NCBI GenBank assembly: GCA_036268375.1
Contig: DATAUH010000478.1
Location: 1 to 22,569, forward strand
DNA: 22,569 nt
Direction of reading: 5' to 3'
Source of the DNA: PALSA-243 sp036268375
Lineage (GTDB): Bacteria; Acidobacteriota; Terriglobia; Bryobacterales; Bryobacteraceae
Shown here: in pieces, positions 1 through 7,454 of the stretch
Layout: every line of letters begins with the position of its first letter
How positions within the stretch are numbered: position 1 is the stretch's first letter
Notes under the pieces: generated by a model
Databases searched by the model: none
Told to the model about the DNA's origin: nothing
What the model saw: only the letters and a program-made list of their open reading frames with translations
Translations under genes and position numbers: made by a program

Positions 1-2
1 TG

Positions 3-602
3 GCGCGCGACGATCTCGGGAAGCGGATCGCCGCCGCCGGGCGGACACTGAAGGTCTATCATCTCGGTCCTAACCGTGATGGTGGTGTGCTGGGCGGCCT
101 CGATATCGAGCGGGTGGATGTGGCTGCAGCGGACGTCGTGCTGTGCACGGGCCTGTATGACGACGATACCGAAACGGCGGACGATTATGCCGGCCTGTTT
201 CAGGAAATGCGCGGGCGTGATCTCACCATGCTCTGCGCAAACCCGGACATCGTGGTACAGCGCGGCGACAAGCTGATCTGGTGCGCGGGCGCACTCGCGG
301 AAGCCTACGAGAAGGTCGGCGGCAAGGTGATTTACTACGGCAAGCCACACCCGCCGATTTACGACGCTGCCCTCGCGGTTGCGGCGACGCTCGCCGGCCG
401 CGGCATCTGCCGGCCGCTCGCCGTCGGCGACGGCGCCGATACCGATATCAAGGGCGCAAACCGCGCGGGCATCGATGCGCTGTTCGTGGCGCAGGGCATT
501 CACGCCGCGCATCTGGGGGATCTCACGGCGGAAGGGCTTGCGCAGCTATTCGTAGTGCCGGACGCGCATCCGAAAGCGGCTATCGCGGCGCTTGTCTGGT
601 AG
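3..602 (+). CDS. TIGR01459-type HAD hydrolase, C-terminal part (5' end outside window)
   Basis: The frame is open from the first complete codon of the window and ends with TAG, giving 199 visible residues; the start lies upstream. A YHLGPNRD segment near the beginning and GDGADTDIKGANRAG near the end are typical of the class IIA HAD family TIGR01459, common in alphaproteobacteria. The GDGxxTDIxGA segment is the Mg-binding motif IV loop that holds the catalytic-site acidic residues, and GKPHPPIYD is the substrate-domain/lysine motif that precedes it. The family acts in the cytoplasm as a predicted phosphatase on sugar or nucleotide phosphates, but its true substrate is unknown. The nucleophile Asp motif would be in the missing N-terminal part. 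A GTG at 87 is an internal codon and not the start, because homologous sequence continues upstream of it. Family call is firm; reaction is inferred. Confidence 0.85.
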   Translation, partial: ARDDLGKRIAAAGRTLKVYHLGPNRDGGVLGGLDIERVDVAAADVVLCTGLYDDDTETADDYAGLFQEMRGRDLTMLCANPDIVVQRGDKLIWCAGALAEAYEKVGGKVIYYGKPHPPIYDAALAVAATLAGRGICRPLAVGDGADTDIKGANRAGIDALFVAQGIHAAHLGDLTAEGLAQLFVVPDAHPKAAIAALVW

Positions 603-634
603 AGAGCGTTTCCGCTAAGCGGGTCGTTTGCGAC

Positions 635-643
635 AAAGGGGAA
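635..643 (+). promoter_or_regulatory. Ribosome binding site deciding a GTG start (MaoC-like gene)
   Basis: The purine-rich run AAAGGGGAA lies about 5 bases before a GTG at 648. No ATG in this frame lies between it and the conserved protein sequence, so it supports GTG as the initiator. Confidence 0.6.
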
Positions 644-647
644 TTGA

Positions 648-1070
648 GTGCCGTATTATATTGACGAGCTGAGGCCGGGCATGAGCGCGAGCTTCGAGAA
701 GACCGTGACTGAGCGGGATGTCGAGCTGTTCGGAGAAGTGAGCGGCGACATGAACCCCATGCATTTCGACGAGGAGTTCGCGCGCAAGACAATCTTTCGC
801 GGCCGTATTGCGCATGGCGTACTGTGCCTCAGCTATATCTCAACCGTGCTCGGTATGAAGATGCCAGGGCCAGGCACGATTTTCATGAGCGCCACCTCGC
901 GCTTCAAGGCGCCCGTGCGCATCGGGGACACCGTGATCACGCAATGTACCGTGCGTGAAGTGGTGCCGGAAAAGCGTCGCGTTCTGTTCGACTGCGTCTG
1001 CAAAGTGGGCGAGACCGCCGTGGTGGAAGGCGAGGCGCTGGTGATGGCGCCCGTCCGGCCCAAGGCCTGA
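648..1070 (+). CDS. MaoC-like (R)-specific enoyl-CoA hydratase/dehydratase
   Basis: The 140-residue product has the single hot-dog fold expected of short MaoC/PhaJ-type hydratases. The motif GDMNPMHFD (residues 33-41) carries the catalytic Asp34 and His39 of the hydratase 2 motif (D-x-N-P-x-H), and FRGRIAHG follows at the usual distance. Such enzymes hydrate trans-2-enoyl-CoA to (R)-3-hydroxyacyl-CoA in the cytoplasm, feeding fatty acid or polyhydroxyalkanoate metabolism; the exact acyl substrate cannot be read from sequence. Translation starts at GTG behind a good Shine-Dalgarno run. The stop TGA shares one base with the ATG of ribF (TGATG), so the two are likely co-translated, although no metabolic link to flavin synthesis is obvious. 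Confidence 0.88.
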   Translation: MPYYIDELRPGMSASFEKTVTERDVELFGEVSGDMNPMHFDEEFARKTIFRGRIAHGVLCLSYISTVLGMKMPGPGTIFMSATSRFKAPVRIGDTVITQCTVREVVPEKRRVLFDCVCKVGETAVVEGEALVMAPVRPKA

Positions 1071-2026
1071 TGAAGATTTTCCGCCATTACAAAGACCTGC
1101 CGGCGTCGTGCAAGGGCGCGGTGGTGGCGATCGGCAATTTCGATGGCGTGCACCGCGGACATCAGGCGCTGATTGCGCGCGCGGGTGTCTTGGCGAAAGC
1201 CCAAGGGGCGCCGCTTGGCGTGCTCGCCTTCGAGCCGCATCCGCAAGAATTCTTCCGCCCGGAAGACGAAAGTTTTCGGCTCACGCCGTTCCGCACCAAG
1301 GTGCGGCTGCTGGCGGAGCATGGCGTGGACGTTCTGTACGCACTGCCTTTCGATGCCTCGATGTCAAAGAAGAGCGCCGAAGAGTTTGTGCGCGATGTAC
1401 TGGTGAATGGGTTGGGCGTGCGCGGCGTGGTTGTTGGGGCAGATTTCCGCTTCGGCAAAAGCCGAACGGGTGACACCGCCTTTCTGGCGGAAGCTGGGCG
1501 TCAATTTGGTTTCGCCGTCGAGATCTTCGACACCCTGATCGCACATGATGCGCAGAAGATTTCCTCCAGCGAGATTCGCGCGGCGCTGAAGCAAGGCCGT
1601 CCGGAGATTGCGGCGACGTTGCTCGGTCATCCGTGGACGATCGAAGCGAGGGTGGAGCAGGGCGACGCGCGCGGCCGCGGATTCGGATTTCCGACCGCGA
1701 ACATGCAGCTCGACGGTTATCTCAAGCCGGCGTTCGGCATTTACGCGGTGCGCGCAACCATTCTGGAAAACGAGAAACGGCTTGGAACGCATGATGGCGT
1801 GGCAAGTCTCGGCATCCGCCCCATGTTCAAGGCGGACGTGCCATTACTCGAAGCCCACCTCTTCGATTTCACAGGCGATTTGTACGGAAAGAATCTGGCG
1901 GTCGAACTGGTCGCCTATCTTCGTCCCGAACTGAAATTCGACTCGCTCGAGGCCCTCAAGGCCCAGATGGCGAAGGATTCCGAAGCGGCAGGAGCCGCGC
2001 TGGACCGTGCGCGGGGCGGCTGTTAG
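1070..2026 (+). CDS. ribF: Bifunctional riboflavin kinase / FAD synthetase
   Basis: The 318-residue protein has the usual RibF length and two-domain order. The N-terminal adenylyltransferase domain shows GNFDGVHRGH (residues 22-31, the nucleotidyl-transferase HxGH-type motif), VVGADFRFGK (121-130) and the SSSEIR segment (165-170). The C-terminal riboflavin kinase domain begins near residue 187 and shows GFGFPTAN (204-211), whose PTAN motif binds ATP/Mg, then FGIYAV. It phosphorylates riboflavin to FMN and adenylylates FMN to FAD in the cytoplasm. The ATG overlaps the preceding stop by one base, and the TAG stop overlaps the Shine-Dalgarno run of ileS. ribF directly before ileS and lspA is a common proteobacterial order, which supports the assignment. 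Confidence 0.97.
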   Translation: MKIFRHYKDLPASCKGAVVAIGNFDGVHRGHQALIARAGVLAKAQGAPLGVLAFEPHPQEFFRPEDESFRLTPFRTKVRLLAEHGVDVLYALPFDASMSKKSAEEFVRDVLVNGLGVRGVVVGADFRFGKSRTGDTAFLAEAGRQFGFAVEIFDTLIAHDAQKISSSEIRAALKQGRPEIAATLLGHPWTIEARVEQGDARGRGFGFPTANMQLDGYLKPAFGIYAVRATILENEKRLGTHDGVASLGIRPMFKADVPLLEAHLFDFTGDLYGKNLAVELVAYLRPELKFDSLEALKAQMAKDSEAAGAALDRARGGC

Positions 2027-2032
2027 AGGAGG
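2025..2032 (+). promoter_or_regulatory. Shine-Dalgarno of ileS overlapping the ribF stop
   Basis: AGAGGAGG sits 3 bases before the ATG at 2036 and overlaps the ribF TAG (2024-2026). Ribosomes finishing ribF are placed directly on the ileS initiation site. Confidence 0.6.
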
Positions 2033-2035
2033 CGC

Positions 2036-5014
2036 ATGCCGAAAGCCGAGTCCTCCGCCCGCGACTACCGCGCCACCTTGTTCCTGCCGCAGACGGACTT
2101 TCCGATGAAGGCTGGACTGCCCGAGGCCGAGCCGCGCTGGCTCGTGCGCTGGGTGGAGATGGACCTTTACGGCCGCATGCGCGCAGCGGCGAAAGATCGG
2201 CCACTGTTCCTGCTGCATGACGGGCCGCCATACGCGAATGGAGAAATCCATCTCGGCACCGGTATCAACAAGATCCTCAAAGATTTCGTGGTGCGCAGTC
2301 AGGGCATGCTGGGGAACAACGCGCCGTACATTCCGGGCTGGGATTGCCACGGCCTTCCCATCGAGTGGAAGATCGAGGAGCGTTACCGCGCCGAAGGCAA
2401 ATCCAAAGAAGAGGTGCCGGTCGAGCAGCTGCGGCGCGACTGCCGGGCCTTTGCCGAGAAGTGGATCGATGTGCAGCGCGAGCAGTTCAAACGGCTTGGC
2501 TGTATCGGGTTATGGGACCATCCCTACACCACGATGGATTATCGCGCCGAAGCGGCCATCGCCCGCGAGCTGTTCAAGTTCGTCGGCAACGGATTGCTCT
2601 ATCGCGGCTTCCGTCCGGTCATGTGGTCGCCGATTGAAAAGACCGCGCTCGCCGAAGCCGAAGTGGAGTACAAGGAAAAAACCTCTTCGACCATCTACGT
2701 GAAATTTCCGATCATCGATTCGGCTCCCAAGGGCGAGGTGTCTAGAAAAGTCGGTCAAACGTGGGATGAAGTAAGTCAGACCGGCAAGAAGTGGTTGAGA
2801 GAGCAGGGTTTGCTTGGCGCAAACGTCGTGATTTGGACGACCACGCCATGGACGATACCCGGCAATCGCGCCATCGCGTATTCCCCCATGATGGACTATG
2901 CGCTTTATGAGGTCACTTCCGACGACGACAGCTCGATAGCTTTGATTGGAGAGAAACTGCTGCTCTCACATGCGCTGGCCGAGCAAGTGGCGAAACACGC
3001 GAAGATTGAATTGAAGTGGCTGGCCACCATCGATGTCGCTGGCTTGGTCGCTGCGCATCCGTTGCGCACGCGTGGCTATAATTTCGATGTGCCGCTGCTC
3101 CCGGGCGAGCATGTTACCGCGGACACCGGCACGGGATTCGTGCACACCGCGCCGGGGCACGGCGAAGAAGATTTCGAACTGATCCTCAAGAATTATCCCA
3201 ATTACACGCGCGAGCATCCCGAGGCGTTCAATGTCGTCGCGGAAGACGGCTCATTCACGAAGAATGCGCCGGGGTTCGAAGGCAAGTTCATCCTCTCGCG
3301 CGATGGCAAGAAGGATGGCGATGCCAATCGCGCGGTGATCGACGCGCTGACCGAAGCCGGCGCACTGCTGGCGAAAGGAACCTTGCGACATCAATATCCG
3401 CACAGCTGGCGCAGCAAGGCGCCGGTGGTCTTCCGCGCCACGCCACAGTGGTTCGCGGCGATGGACAAGCCGTTCAAAGGCTCGAACGAGAAATCGCTGC
3501 GCGAACTCGCGCTCATCGCGATCGATGACACCGAATGGTATCCACCAACCGGCGAAAACCGCATGCGCTCCATGGTGGAGACGCGTCCTGACTGGGTGCT
3601 GTCGCGCCAACGCGCATGGGGCGTGCCGCTCGCTATCTTCGTGCACAGGGAGAGCGGGAGAATCCTCGACGATGCGGCCGTGAACGCGCGCATCTCGGAG
3701 GCTTTCGAGAAAGAGGGCGCGGACGCCTGGTTCATCTCGCCGCCGGAGAGATTCCTCGGCAACGATTACGAGGCCAATGAATACGAGCAGGTGAAAGACA
3801 TTCTGGACGTCTGGTTTGATTCCGGATCGACGCATGTGTTCACGGTGGAAGAACCGATCAATCCGCTCTGGCCCAAAGCCGATCACGCCGATGTTTATCT
3901 CGAAGGCTCGGACCAGCACCGCGGCTGGTTTCAGTCGTCGCTGCTGGAAAGCTGCGGCACCCGTGGCCGCGCGCCATACGACGCGGTTATCACCCACGGC
4001 TTCGTGCTGGACGAGTCCGGCGACAAGATGTCCAAATCGCTCGGCAACACCATGCTACCGCAGATCATCGCGGAGAAGAATGGCGCGGAAATCCTGCGCG
4101 TGGTTACGGCCAGCGCCGATTACACTGGCGACCTGCGGGTGTGGGACGACGTCATCAAGGCGAACGTGGAGTCCTATCGCCGGCTGCGCAACACCATCCG
4201 CTTCATGCTGGCGAACCTCTCCGGTTTCTCGGAAGTCGAGAGCATCGCGCATGGCGAGATGCCGGAGCTGGAGCGCTACATGCTGGCGCAGCTCGCGGCT
4301 CTCGATGCGCTGGTGCGCGAAGGCTACGCGCAATACGACTTCAATCGCGTGTTCACCGCATTGTTCGCCTTCTGCACCAACGATCTTTCCGCATTTTATT
4401 TCGATATCCGGAAGGATTCGCTCTATTGCGACCGCGCCGACAGCATCCGCCGCCGCAGTGCCCGCACGACAACTGACGAAATCTTCCGCCGCGTGGTGAC
4501 GTGGTTCGCGCCCATCCTCTGCTTCACGATGGAAGAAGCATGGCTGTCGCGGTTCGCAAGCAACGGCGAGAGCGTGCATCTGCAGGTGTTCCCAAAAACT
4601 CCGGATGAATGGCGCGATGAGGCGTTGATCGGGAAATGGGAACGTATCCGCGATCTCCGTCGCGTCGTCACCGGCGCACTCGAGATCAAGCGCAAGGACA
4701 AGGTGATCGGCGCTTCGCTGGAAGCGCGGCCGGTCCTGTTTGTCACGCCAGAAGACGCCGCGCTGCTCGACGGCATCGATGCCGGCGAAATCGCCATCAC
4801 CTCGCACGCCATGGTGTCGAGCCATACCGCGCCAGACGACGCGTTTCGGCTTCCCGATGTCGCCGGCGCCGCGGCCGTTTTCCATCACGCGGAAGGTGAC
4901 AAATGCGCCCGCTGCTGGATGATCCTGCCGGAAGTGGGGCAGAATGCCGCCTATCCCGATCTCTGCAGCCGCTGCGCAGATGCCGTCGGCGCATTGGAGC
5001 AAAACCGCCGATGA
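2036..5014 (+). CDS. ileS: Isoleucyl-tRNA synthetase
   Basis: This 992-residue class I synthetase charges tRNA-Ile with isoleucine. HDGPPYANGEIHLGT (residues 61-75) is the HIGH-type ATP site. WDCHGLPIEWK and the editing-domain segments WTTTPWTIPGN and GTGFVHTAPGHG follow in order. DVWFDSGSTH and LEGSDQHRGW precede the KMSKS loop (664-668). The C-terminus carries a zinc knuckle with Cys957, Cys960, Cys977 and Cys980, so it is the bacterial type with the C-terminal zinc finger. It is somewhat longer than the E. coli enzyme, partly through a lysine-rich insert around residues 230-261, just before the editing core. A strong Shine-Dalgarno run fixes the start, and the stop overlaps the lspA start as ATGA. 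Confidence 0.98.
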   Translation: MPKAESSARDYRATLFLPQTDFPMKAGLPEAEPRWLVRWVEMDLYGRMRAAAKDRPLFLLHDGPPYANGEIHLGTGINKILKDFVVRSQGMLGNNAPYIPGWDCHGLPIEWKIEERYRAEGKSKEEVPVEQLRRDCRAFAEKWIDVQREQFKRLGCIGLWDHPYTTMDYRAEAAIARELFKFVGNGLLYRGFRPVMWSPIEKTALAEAEVEYKEKTSSTIYVKFPIIDSAPKGEVSRKVGQTWDEVSQTGKKWLREQGLLGANVVIWTTTPWTIPGNRAIAYSPMMDYALYEVTSDDDSSIALIGEKLLLSHALAEQVAKHAKIELKWLATIDVAGLVAAHPLRTRGYNFDVPLLPGEHVTADTGTGFVHTAPGHGEEDFELILKNYPNYTREHPEAFNVVAEDGSFTKNAPGFEGKFILSRDGKKDGDANRAVIDALTEAGALLAKGTLRHQYPHSWRSKAPVVFRATPQWFAAMDKPFKGSNEKSLRELALIAIDDTEWYPPTGENRMRSMVETRPDWVLSRQRAWGVPLAIFVHRESGRILDDAAVNARISEAFEKEGADAWFISPPERFLGNDYEANEYEQVKDILDVWFDSGSTHVFTVEEPINPLWPKADHADVYLEGSDQHRGWFQSSLLESCGTRGRAPYDAVITHGFVLDESGDKMSKSLGNTMLPQIIAEKNGAEILRVVTASADYTGDLRVWDDVIKANVESYRRLRNTIRFMLANLSGFSEVESIAHGEMPELERYMLAQLAALDALVREGYAQYDFNRVFTALFAFCTNDLSAFYFDIRKDSLYCDRADSIRRRSARTTTDEIFRRVVTWFAPILCFTMEEAWLSRFASNGESVHLQVFPKTPDEWRDEALIGKWERIRDLRRVVTGALEIKRKDKVIGASLEARPVLFVTPEDAALLDGIDAGEIAITSHAMVSSHTAPDDAFRLPDVAGAAAVFHHAEGDKCARCWMILPEVGQNAAYPDLCSRCADAVGALEQNRR

Positions 5015-5544
5015 GAAATTTTCGACCGCGGGATTGGGGCCTTGCCGCCGCTGCCCTTGCCCTGTTCCTGGATCAGGCGAGCAAGGCCCTGATGCTCTAC
5101 GGTTTCCATTTCAAGGAAATGGTGGCGGGTACCGCCGTTCCGGTGTTGCCGTTTTTTAATCTCGTTATGGTGTGGAACCCCGGCGTCAGTTACGGCCTTT
5201 TCCCGGCGCATGGGCCGGTTGGCACCGCTCTGCTGGCGCTGTTTTCCGTGGCCGCGGTGGTCGGTTTGGGCTGGTGGCTGTGGAGCGTACATCGCACCGC
5301 GCTTGCCACTGGTCTCGGCCTTGTGATTGGCGGCGCGGTGGGGAACCTGATCGATCGGCTGGTCTATGGCCGGGTTGCTGACTTTTTTCACTTTTATTTC
5401 CGGGGCTACGATTGGTATGTCTTTAACGTTGCGGATTGCGCGATCACCTTCGGTGTGGGGGCGCTACTGTACGATGCGCTGCTGCGGCCCGATCACGGGC
5501 CGGTCACGCATAAACAAAGCCCGGGAGCGAGTAATGCGGAGTAG
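5011..5544 (+). CDS. lspA: Lipoprotein signal peptidase (signal peptidase II)
   Basis: I place the start at the ATG that overlaps the ileS stop (ATGA), giving 177 residues, close to the usual 160-180; a longer in-frame extension upstream runs inside ileS and is unsupported. Four membrane segments are visible, near residues 11-30, 66-90, 97-115 and 137-157. GNLIDRLVYGRVADFF (111-126) and FNVADCAITFG (138-148) are the family signatures, and Asp124 and Asp142 are the catalytic aspartates. The enzyme cleaves prolipoprotein signal peptides before the lipidated Cys in the inner membrane. The next gene encodes a lipoprotein, a likely substrate, and overlaps this one by 11 bases. Confidence 0.97.
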   Translation: MRNFRPRDWGLAAAALALFLDQASKALMLYGFHFKEMVAGTAVPVLPFFNLVMVWNPGVSYGLFPAHGPVGTALLALFSVAAVVGLGWWLWSVHRTALATGLGLVIGGAVGNLIDRLVYGRVADFFHFYFRGYDWYVFNVADCAITFGVGALLYDALLRPDHGPVTHKQSPGASNAE

Positions 5545-6106
5545 GATAGATGTGCGCCGGTGCGTACTGATCGGATCGCTGGGTTGTCTCGCACTGTCGC
5601 TTGCCGCCTGCGACAGCATCCGCAGCGCCGTCGGCTCCGACAAAGAGCCGCCAGATGAATTTTCGGTGGTGACGAAGTCTCCGCTGATCATTCCGCCGGA
5701 TTACAACCTCAAGCCGCCAAAGCCGGGAGCACCGCCGCTCAATCAGGTTCCACCTACCGAGAGCGCACAGGCCGCGCTCTTCAGCGACGATCCGAAGGCG
5801 GTGGCAAGCGCCATTTCCGGCAATTACAGCGACGGCGAGAAGCTGCTGATGGCCCAAACCGGCGCCGCGTCGGCCAGCGATTCCATCCGTCAGCAAATCG
5901 CCGCGGACAACAGCAACAAGGACAGCGCGGACGAAAGTTTCACTGATCAGTTGCTGTTCAACACGGCCAACAATACCGGCGATGCGCCCCTGAATGCCGA
6001 TGCCGAGAAAGCCCGGCTCGATGCCGGCAAAAACGGCCAGCAACCAGCGCAGCAGCAGAGTCAGGATCAGAAGAAAGACAGCGGCTGGCTCGATGGAATT
6101 TTCTAG
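5534..6106 (+). CDS. DUF3035-type lipoprotein (BamF-like)
   Basis: The product is 190 residues from the ATG at 5534, chosen because a positively charged, hydrophobic signal peptide follows at once; the longer frame upstream runs inside lspA. The lipobox LAAC ends at Cys26, the predicted lipidation site, and Asp follows it. The mature part is polar and Pro/Gln/Ser-rich, with LIIPPDYNLKPPKPG (residues 50-64) matching the conserved start of DUF3035 proteins. As I recall, some alphaproteobacterial members are named BamF, an accessory lipoprotein of the outer-membrane beta-barrel assembly machine; this is from memory and not proven here. Asp after the Cys retains lipoproteins in the inner membrane of E. 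coli, but that rule may not hold in alphaproteobacteria. It overlaps lspA by 11 bases and the next gene by 14. Confidence 0.8.
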   Translation: MRSRIDVRRCVLIGSLGCLALSLAACDSIRSAVGSDKEPPDEFSVVTKSPLIIPPDYNLKPPKPGAPPLNQVPPTESAQAALFSDDPKAVASAISGNYSDGEKLLMAQTGAASASDSIRQQIAADNSNKDSADESFTDQLLFNTANNTGDAPLNADAEKARLDAGKNGQQPAQQQSQDQKKDSGWLDGIF

Positions 6107-7454
6107 GCGCCTCGCGCGCGGGGCGCTGATCGCGGTTACCGCGCTCGCGGCTTCGGCCGCAGCACCCGCACAGGACAAGGAAAAGGTTTTTCAGTTTGCG
6201 CTGCAGAACGGAATGCAGGTGGTGGTCGTGCCCGATCACCGCGCGCCGGTTATCACGCAGATGCTGTGGTACCGCGTTGGCGCAGTGGACGATCCGCCGG
6301 GCATCGGCGGGCTGGCGCATTTCTTTGAGCACATGATGTTCCGCGGCACCGCCGCAAATCCCGGCGATGCCTTCGCAACCACCGTCGCACGCAATGGTGG
6401 CCAGGATAACGCCTTCACCACACACGACTACACCGCGTTTTACGAAGAAATCGCCAAGGACCGCATGCGCGTGGTGATGGGCCTGGAGGCCGACCGCATC
6501 GCCAATCTTGACCTCTCCGACAACAACGTCCGCACGGAGCGGCAAGTGGTGCTGGAAGAACGCCGCATGCGCATCGACAACGATCCGCAGTCCCTGTTGC
6601 GGGAGCAGGCGGAAGCGGCGCTGCATCTGAGCCATCCTTATGGAAGGCCGGTGATTGGCTGGCCGGAAGAAATTCGCCGCATTGGCAAGCGCGAGGCGCA
6701 GGATTTCTACACACACCATTACGCGCCCAACAATTGCATCCTGGTGATTGCAGGCGACGTGACACCGGATGAAGTGCGCACAGCCGCGGAAGCCGAGTAC
6801 GGGAAGCTGCCGGCGCGCGAGCTCGTGCCGCGCTGGGAATTCGCGCAGCCACCGCGGCTCGGCGAAACACGGCTCTCCATTGCACGAGGCGACGTGAAAG
6901 TGCCGCTGTTCTTCCGCATCTACCGGGTGAAGAGCTACACGGAAGCCAAGCCCGGCGAGGCGGAATCGCTGGAAACACTGGCGCAGGCGCTGGGCGGGGA
7001 TTCCACCAGCACGCTTTATCGCGAGCTGGTGGTCGAAAAGAAACTCGCCTCCGATGCTGGCGCCTCCTATGACGGTTATGACCGCGATGCCGGCGAATTC
7101 AGCGTCTACGCAGTGCCGCGGCCGGGCGTTCGCCTGGAGCAGGTAGAGAAGGCCGTCGATGACGCGATCCGCGAATACGCAAGGGCGCTGCCCGGCTCAG
7201 CGGATTTCGCTCGCGCCAAGACCCAGCTCATCGCCAGCGCCACGTACCGTCGCGACAGTCAATACGAGCGCGCGGCCGCTTACGGTCAGGCGCTGGCGAT
7301 CGGGCTGACGACCGACGATGTCGATCAGTGGCCGGATCGCATCAAGGCGGTGCAGCCAAGCGGGGTGCGCGATGCCGCCGCAAAAGAGCTCAACCGGCGC
7401 GAAGCAGTCTCGGCTTACCTGATGCCCGCGTCATCTGCAGAGGCGCGCAAATGA
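6093..7454 (+). CDS. M16 family zinc peptidase, catalytic subunit
   Basis: The 453-residue protein starts at an ATG 14 bases inside the DUF3035 gene, because an export signal (about residues 1-27, ending near APAQ) follows directly. HFFEH (76-80) is the inverted zinc motif HxxEH, with Glu79 as catalytic base, and Glu155/Glu156 in VVLEERR is the third zinc ligand at the expected distance. The rest forms the two M16 half domains, including the Leu-Tyr-Arg-Glu-Leu segment of the C-terminal half. These are periplasmic or membrane-facing peptidases that degrade short peptides, and in many bacteria they form a heterodimer with a non-catalytic partner. That partner is the next gene, with an ATGA overlap. 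The natural substrate is unknown. Confidence 0.92.
   Translation: MEFSRRLARGALIAVTALAASAAAPAQDKEKVFQFALQNGMQVVVVPDHRAPVITQMLWYRVGAVDDPPGIGGLAHFFEHMMFRGTAANPGDAFATTVARNGGQDNAFTTHDYTAFYEEIAKDRMRVVMGLEADRIANLDLSDNNVRTERQVVLEERRMRIDNDPQSLLREQAEAALHLSHPYGRPVIGWPEEIRRIGKREAQDFYTHHYAPNNCILVIAGDVTPDEVRTAAEAEYGKLPARELVPRWEFAQPPRLGETRLSIARGDVKVPLFFRIYRVKSYTEAKPGEAESLETLAQALGGDSTSTLYRELVVEKKLASDAGASYDGYDRDAGEFSVYAVPRPGVRLEQVEKAVDDAIREYARALPGSADFARAKTQLIASATYRRDSQYERAAAYGQALAIGLTTDDVDQWPDRIKAVQPSGVRDAAAKELNRREAVSAYLMPASSAEARK

Noticed and set aside
4055..5002. A 315-residue open frame antisense to ileS (and a 248-residue one at 3251-3997)
   Set aside because: Both are shadows of a fully conserved IleS and show no domain, signal peptide or ribosome binding site.
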